Shown here: positions 59,746-64,000 of the stretch, in pieces | Numbering within the stretch: the stretch's first letter is position 1 | How the letters are laid out: each line of letters opens with the position of its first letter | NCBI RefSeq assembly: GCF_034521165.1 | Contig: NZ_JAXHMV010000008.1 | Location: forward strand, 558,001 to 622,000 | Source: Thiohalophilus sp. | GTDB taxonomy: Bacteria > Pseudomonadota > Gammaproteobacteria > UBA6429 > Thiohalophilaceae | Direction of reading: 5' to 3' | DNA: 64,000 nt | Made by a program: the position numbers and the translations under genes | Notes under the pieces: model-generated | Databases searched by the model: none | Told to the model about the DNA's origin: nothing | Seen by the model: only the letters and a program-made list of their open reading frames with translations

Positions 59746-60141
59746 ATGAGCAATATTCCCCAGGAACTGCGGTTCACCAAATCCCATGAGTGGGTCAAAC
59801 GTGAAGAAGACGGCACGCTGGTTGTCGGTATTACCGATCATGCCCAGCAACTGCTGGGTGATCTGGTGTTCGTCGAAGTCCCGGAAGTCGGTAGCAGTTT
59901 TAAAGACAGCGACGACTGTGCCGTGATCGAATCGGTCAAGGCCGCCTCGGACGTTTATTGCCCGATTGCCGGTGAAGTGATCGAAAGCAACGAAGCACTG
60001 GCCGATGCCCCGGAAACCATCAATAACGATCCCTATGGTGATGGCTGGATCTTCAAGCTCAAGCCCGAAGACGAAGGGGCCTATGATGCATTGATGGATG
60101 CCGATGCGTATGCCGAGGTCGTAGCCGAAGACGAACACTGA
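59746..60141 (+). CDS. gcvH: Glycine cleavage system H protein
   Basis: A 131-residue lipoyl carrier protein. The lipoylated lysine is K65 in VIESVKAASD. It shuttles between GcvP, GcvT and Lpd. It lies 30 bases after gcvT. Confidence 0.97.
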   Translation: MSNIPQELRFTKSHEWVKREEDGTLVVGITDHAQQLLGDLVFVEVPEVGSSFKDSDDCAVIESVKAASDVYCPIAGEVIESNEALADAPETINNDPYGDGWIFKLKPEDEGAYDALMDADAYAEVVAEDEH

Positions 60142-60185
60142 ATATCCGTCTTCAAACTGAACTTTGATGTAACCAGGTAAACAGA

Positions 60186-61550
60186 ATGCCGTTTATACCC
60201 CATACCGAAAAAGATATCGCTGAAATGCTCAAGGCCATCGGGGCCGACAGCATCGAACAGCTGTTTGACGAGATCCCGGAAAACCTGCGCAGTGCCGGGC
60301 TGCAGGACGTGCCGACCAGTACCAATGAAATGGAAGTCACCCGGCTGATGCACGAGCGCGCCGATCAGGATGCGCGCACGCTGTGTTTCCTGGGCGCCGG
60401 GGCCTATGAACATCATATTCCGGCGGCGGTATGGGAACTGACCACCCGTGGTGAGTTCTATTCGGCCTATACGCCGTATCAGGCGGAAGCCAGCCAGGGC
60501 ACGCTGCAGCTGCTGTATGAATACCAGACCATGATGGCCAGTCTGACCGGCATGGATGTCTCCAATGCCTCGTTGTATGACGGTGCCTCGTCGCTGGCTG
60601 AAGCGGTTCTGATGGCCGTGCGCGCCAATCGTAAATCGAAAGCCAAACGCATTCTGATGCCGCGCACCGTCCATCCGTCCTATCGCAAGGTGGCGCACAC
60701 CATCGTGCACAATCAGGGCATCGTGCTCGAAGAGCTCGACTACGATCGCAATAGCGGGATTATCGATCCCGACTCGCTGCCCAACGATCCGGGTGATTTC
60801 ACCGCGCTGGTGATTCCACAGCCCAATTTCTTCGGTAACCTGGAAGAGGTCAATGCGTTGACCGACTGGGCCCATCAACATGGCGCCCTGGTGATTGCGG
60901 TGGTCAACCCGACGTCGCTGGCACTGATCGCGCCACCCGGTGAATGGGGCGAAATCGGTGCCGATATCGCCTGCGGTGATGGTCAGCCGCTGGGGGCGCC
61001 GCTCTCTTCCGGCGGGCCGTACTTTGGTTTCATGTGCTGTCGCCAGGCCTATGTGCGCCAGATGCCGGGCCGGATTATCGGCCGCACCGTGGATCTGGAC
61101 GGCAAGGAAGGTTTTGCCCTGACGTTGCAGGCCCGCGAGCAGCACATTCGTCGCTCCAAGGCCACGTCCAATATCTGTACCAACCAGGGCCTGCTGGTGA
61201 CCGCGGCAACCATTTACATGTCACTGCTCGGTCCCCAGGGACTGCAACGGGTCGCCAGCCACAGCCATGCCAACACCGTGAAACTGGCCGACAAGCTGGT
61301 CGACAAACTCGACGGCGCCGAAAAAGTGTTCGATCGCCCGGTATTTCACGAGGTCGTCGTGCGCCTGAAACAGCCGGTACAGGATATTCTGAACAGCCTG
61401 TCGGAACAGGGCATTGTTGGCGGTTACCCGCTGAAAGAGGATTATCCGGAACTGGATAACTGTCTGCTGTTGTGTGCAACAGAAACCAAGACCGAGGCCG
61501 ATCTGGATGCCTTCGTCGAAGCGGTTGAGCGTATCACCAGCCGCCTGTAG
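60186..61550 (+). CDS. gcvPA: Glycine dehydrogenase (decarboxylating) subunit 1
   Basis: A 454-residue N-terminal-type half of the split P protein. It starts MPFIPHTEKDIAEML and has YTPYQAEASQGTLQLLYEYQ and ICTNQGLL. It works with gcvPB as a heterotetramer. The split form is unlike the fused GcvP of E. coli. Confidence 0.95.
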   Translation: MPFIPHTEKDIAEMLKAIGADSIEQLFDEIPENLRSAGLQDVPTSTNEMEVTRLMHERADQDARTLCFLGAGAYEHHIPAAVWELTTRGEFYSAYTPYQAEASQGTLQLLYEYQTMMASLTGMDVSNASLYDGASSLAEAVLMAVRANRKSKAKRILMPRTVHPSYRKVAHTIVHNQGIVLEELDYDRNSGIIDPDSLPNDPGDFTALVIPQPNFFGNLEEVNALTDWAHQHGALVIAVVNPTSLALIAPPGEWGEIGADIACGDGQPLGAPLSSGGPYFGFMCCRQAYVRQMPGRIIGRTVDLDGKEGFALTLQAREQHIRRSKATSNICTNQGLLVTAATIYMSLLGPQGLQRVASHSHANTVKLADKLVDKLDGAEKVFDRPVFHEVVVRLKQPVQDILNSLSEQGIVGGYPLKEDYPELDNCLLLCATETKTEADLDAFVEAVERITSRL

Positions 61551-61614
61551 TGGCGGACTGTTGTGTGAAAGCAAAAACGGCACAGGCCAAACCCATCCTG
61601 TAAGGAGGAGCGTC

Positions 61615-62115
61615 ATGGCACAGATTACATTGCAAGGTGACACCATCAATACCAACGGCGATCTGCCGGCTGTCGGCAGCGCCGCTCCGGCGTTTAAACT
61701 GACCACGGCCGATCTGGACGATGTCGGTCTGGATAACTACCCGGGCAAGAAAAAATTGCTCAACATCGTGCCCAGTCTGGATACCCCGGTCTGCGCCACC
61801 TCGACCGAGAAATTCAACGAAGCGGCCAGGGGGCGCGATGATGTGGTGATGTTGATCATCGCCGCCGATCTGCCGTTCGCCATGAGCCGTTTTTGTACCG
61901 GCGAGAAGCTGGATAACGTGATCCCGCTGTCCATGATGCGCGACAAGAACTTCGCCAAGGACTACGGCGTGCTGATCCAGGACGGCCCGCTGGCCGGCAT
62001 CACCGCGCGTGCCGTGGTCGTGGTCGATGAAAACGATAAGGTGGTCTACACCGAAATGGTGCCCGAAATTGCCCAGGAGCCGGACTACGACAAGGCCCTG
62101 GCGGCGCTGGGTTAG
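61615..62115 (+). CDS. tpx: Thiol peroxidase Tpx
   Basis: A 166-residue atypical 2-Cys peroxiredoxin. The peroxidatic cysteine is C60 (DTPVCATST) and the resolving one C94 (RFCTGEKLD). AAGGAGGAG lies before the ATG at 61615. It sits between the two gcvP halves, an odd place that puts it in the glycine operon. Confidence 0.95.
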   Translation: MAQITLQGDTINTNGDLPAVGSAAPAFKLTTADLDDVGLDNYPGKKKLLNIVPSLDTPVCATSTEKFNEAARGRDDVVMLIIAADLPFAMSRFCTGEKLDNVIPLSMMRDKNFAKDYGVLIQDGPLAGITARAVVVVDENDKVVYTEMVPEIAQEPDYDKALAALG

Positions 62116-62140
62116 ATCCATTTTTCTTCGCTCTGGAAAG

Positions 62141-62256
62141 TAACGCGGAGGACGCGGAGGCGCAAAGAACGCAGAGAAGTAATTAATGTGTAGACAACAG
62201 CCCAGGATATCATTGGGTTTATTAAATACTCTGCGAACTCCGCGTCTCTGCGGTAA
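62141..62256. repeat. B-family inverted-arm repeat between tpx and gcvPB
   Basis: Left arm 62141-62180 (CGCGGAG units) and right arm 62228-62256. No gene in the loop. It separates gcvPB from the rest of the operon. Confidence 0.83.
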
Positions 62257-62333
62257 AAAATTTAAAAACCAGCTGACACTATGGTTGTATGAATCGTCGA
62301 TGAGACGTTGTTTGATGAACTTGAGATGAGATT

Positions 62334-63782
62334 ATGTTGATTTTTGAACAATCGAGAAGTGGCCGGACCAATCCGCCGCAGGCCCCGTTGCAGGATGTCG
62401 CGATCGATGACATTCCGGATCAGTTTCGACGCCAGTCGAAGCCGAGCCTGCCGGAGGTGTCCGAGATGCAGGCGGTGCGCCATTATACCCGGCTGTCGCA
62501 GAAGAACTTCTCCATTGATACCCATTTCTATCCGCTGGGTTCCTGCACCATGAAATACAACCCGCGGGGTTGTAATACCCTGGCGATGTTGCCCGGCTTT
62601 TTGCGCCGCCATCCCATGAGCCCGGACAGCATGAGTCAGGGTTTCATGGCCTGCATGTATGAATTGCAGGAGATGCTCAAGGATGTCACCGGGATGAAAG
62701 CCGTCTCGATGGCGCCGATGGCTGGCGCTCAGGGTGAGTTCACCGGCGTGGCGATGATTCGCAAGTATCACGAATCCCGTAACGACGAGGCCCGCACCGA
62801 GATCCTGGTGCCCGATGCGGCGCACGGCACCAATCCGGCGACCGCCGTGATGTGCAATTACAAGGTGCGCGAGATCCCGACCAATGACGAGGGCGATGTG
62901 GATCTGGAAGCCCTGAAAGCCGCGGTCGGTCCACAGACCGCCGGGATCATGCTGACCAATCCGTCGACCCTGGGCGTGTTCGAGCGCAAGATCAAGGAGA
63001 TTGCCGACATCGTGCACGAGGCCGGTGGCCTGCTGTATTACGACGGGGCCAACCTCAATGCGATTCTGGGCAAGGTGAAGCCAGGCGACATGGGTTTTGA
63101 CGTGATTCACATGAATCTGCACAAGACCTTCTCCACTCCGCACGGCGGCGGTGGTCCCGGTGCCGGACCGGTCGGTGTCAGCCAGCGGCTGGAGCCCTAT
63201 CTGCCGGTGCCGCTGCTGAGCAAGGAAGGCGATCAATATCGCTGGCTGACGGATAACGAGCGCCCCGAATCGATCGGCAAGCTGTCCACCTTTATGGGTA
63301 ATGCCGGGGTTCTGTTGCGGGCCTATATCTATGCCCGTCTGCTGGGCAAGGAAGGCATGCACCGGGTCAGCGAGTTTGCCACATTGAATGCCAACTATAT
63401 GCAGGCCCGCCTGCGCGAGGCCGGTTTCGAACTGGCCTATCCGCAACGCCGTGCCACGCATGAATTCATCGTGACCCTGCGCAAACAGGCCAAAGAGCTG
63501 GGTGTTAACGCGATGGATTTTGCCAAACGGCTGCTCGATTACGGATTCCATGCACCGACCACCTATTTTCCGTTGCTGGTGCCCGAGTGTCTGTTAATCG
63601 AGCCGACGGAAACGGAATCGAAGGAAGATATCGACGCCTTTATCGAGGCGATGATCGCCATTCAGGGCGAGGCAGAAAATTCGCCGGAGACGGTGAAACA
63701 GGCGCCGCATACCATGCCGGTGCGACGTCTGGATGATGTCAAGGCGGCCAAGGAGCTGGATCTCGCCTGGAAACCCGAATGA
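62334..63782 (+). CDS. gcvPB: Glycine dehydrogenase (decarboxylating) subunit 2
   Basis: A 482-residue C-terminal-type half of the P protein, which holds the PLP lysine K264 in HMNLHKTFSTPHGGGGPG. It has FYPLGSCTMKYNPR near the N-terminus. With gcvPA it decarboxylates glycine and moves the aminomethyl group to GcvH. Confidence 0.95.
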   Translation: MLIFEQSRSGRTNPPQAPLQDVAIDDIPDQFRRQSKPSLPEVSEMQAVRHYTRLSQKNFSIDTHFYPLGSCTMKYNPRGCNTLAMLPGFLRRHPMSPDSMSQGFMACMYELQEMLKDVTGMKAVSMAPMAGAQGEFTGVAMIRKYHESRNDEARTEILVPDAAHGTNPATAVMCNYKVREIPTNDEGDVDLEALKAAVGPQTAGIMLTNPSTLGVFERKIKEIADIVHEAGGLLYYDGANLNAILGKVKPGDMGFDVIHMNLHKTFSTPHGGGGPGAGPVGVSQRLEPYLPVPLLSKEGDQYRWLTDNERPESIGKLSTFMGNAGVLLRAYIYARLLGKEGMHRVSEFATLNANYMQARLREAGFELAYPQRRATHEFIVTLRKQAKELGVNAMDFAKRLLDYGFHAPTTYFPLLVPECLLIEPTETESKEDIDAFIEAMIAIQGEAENSPETVKQAPHTMPVRRLDDVKAAKELDLAWKPE

Positions 63783-63801
63783 ATTCGGGTAAACTGGCCG
63801 A

Positions 63802-64000
63802 ATGATAAACGAAATCAGGCGCATCTGGCGGGCCGGCGGGTATAGCTGGAAAGGGTTGCGGGCCGCCGCGGCCAACGAGCCGGCAGTGCGTACCGAGCTG
63901 ATTCTGTTTGTCGTTCTGACGCCCGGCGTATTCTGGCTGGGGCGTAATGCCGTTGAATATGCGTTATTGTTCGGCACCCTGTTTCTGGTGTTGCTGGCCG
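63802..64000 (+). CDS. dgkA: Diacylglycerol kinase, N-terminal part
   Basis: The first 66 codons of a gene cut by the right edge of the window. WRAGGYSWKGLRAAAANEPAVRTEL and two hydrophobic helices match DgkA, the small trimeric membrane kinase that recycles diacylglycerol. Confidence 0.88.
   Translation, partial: MINEIRRIWRAGGYSWKGLRAAAANEPAVRTELILFVVLTPGVFWLGRNAVEYALLFGTLFLVLLA

Overview
The window is a chromosomal segment of a gammaproteobacterium. The strongest evidence is gene order: crp sits divergently beside an OsmC-family gene as crp and yhfA do in Escherichia coli, and zapA-6S RNA-fau lies divergent from ygfB-pepP-ubiH-ubiI, again as in enteric bacteria and pseudomonads. The proteobacterial SpeD, Coq7 and UbiH/UbiI point the same way. 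Base composition is fairly GC-rich and most genes are housekeeping. I would place it near the Chromatiales-like or Pseudomonas-like gammaproteobacteria but cannot name a genus.

Layout. 1-6.8 kb: end of a TauE/SafE-type membrane protein, an HDOD protein, a copper exporter (copA) with a cupredoxin-like partner, djlA, a CopD-like protein and a DUF3530 hydrolase. 7-13.3 kb: rpe-gph-trpE-trpG-trpD-trpC, with a possible trp leader peptide and a broken GxxExxY nuclease-like gene wedged between trpE and trpG. 13.5-23 kb: crp/osmC, a DUF885 peptidase, a VOC protein, speD, coq7, a beta-barrel protein with a GlcF-like Fe-S protein, a ferredoxin and a hydrolase. 23-24.5 kb: rplM-rpsI, a four-helix-bundle protein and tRNA-Gln. 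24.5-32 kb: an accessory zone with an IS481-type element, three toxin-antitoxin pairs (one with a frameshifted toxin), a porin, an oxygenase-like protein and decayed yqaA copies. 32.4-36.3 kb: a 1290-residue FAD/Fe-S oxidoreductase. 36.3-41 kb: REP arrays with their RAYT transposase, and an ECF sigma factor with its anti-sigma factor. 41-52.5 kb: rpiA/ilvA, an H1-like protein, EVE, fau, 6S RNA, zapA, ygfB, pepP, ubiH and ubiI. 53-57 kb: a CPA1-type antiporter and a Fur-boxed iron transporter (fbpA, fbpB). 57.4-63.8 kb: tandem glycine riboswitch, lipA-gcvT-gcvH-gcvPA-tpx-gcvPB, then the start of dgkA.

The striking property is how the spaces between genes are filled. At least ten families of short repeats occur. 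Several (called A, B, C, D and J here) are inverted pairs of arms, each arm built from 7-9-base near-tandem units: A CACGAAG, B CGCAGAG/CGCGGAG, C CGCAAAG, D GACGAG, J AATGTTGAATT. Others are single hairpins (E and F, bounded by GTAGGAGCG/CGCTCCTAC; G, bounded by GTAGGCC/GGCCTAC), heptamer runs (H TGCCAAC, I CTCAGCA) or CTAG-rich units (K). They nest inside one another, abut stop codons, and sometimes supply the last codons of a gene. Two arm pairs hold a small gene in their loop: a GxxExxY (PD-(D/E)XK-type) protein in a B pair and a four-helix-bundle (S23/bAvd-like) protein in a D pair. These protein families are known from rRNA intervening sequences, which are also long hairpins. I infer that the repeats are a family of hairpin mobile elements related to intervening sequences, most of them without cargo. 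This is the best candidate in the window for an undescribed system.
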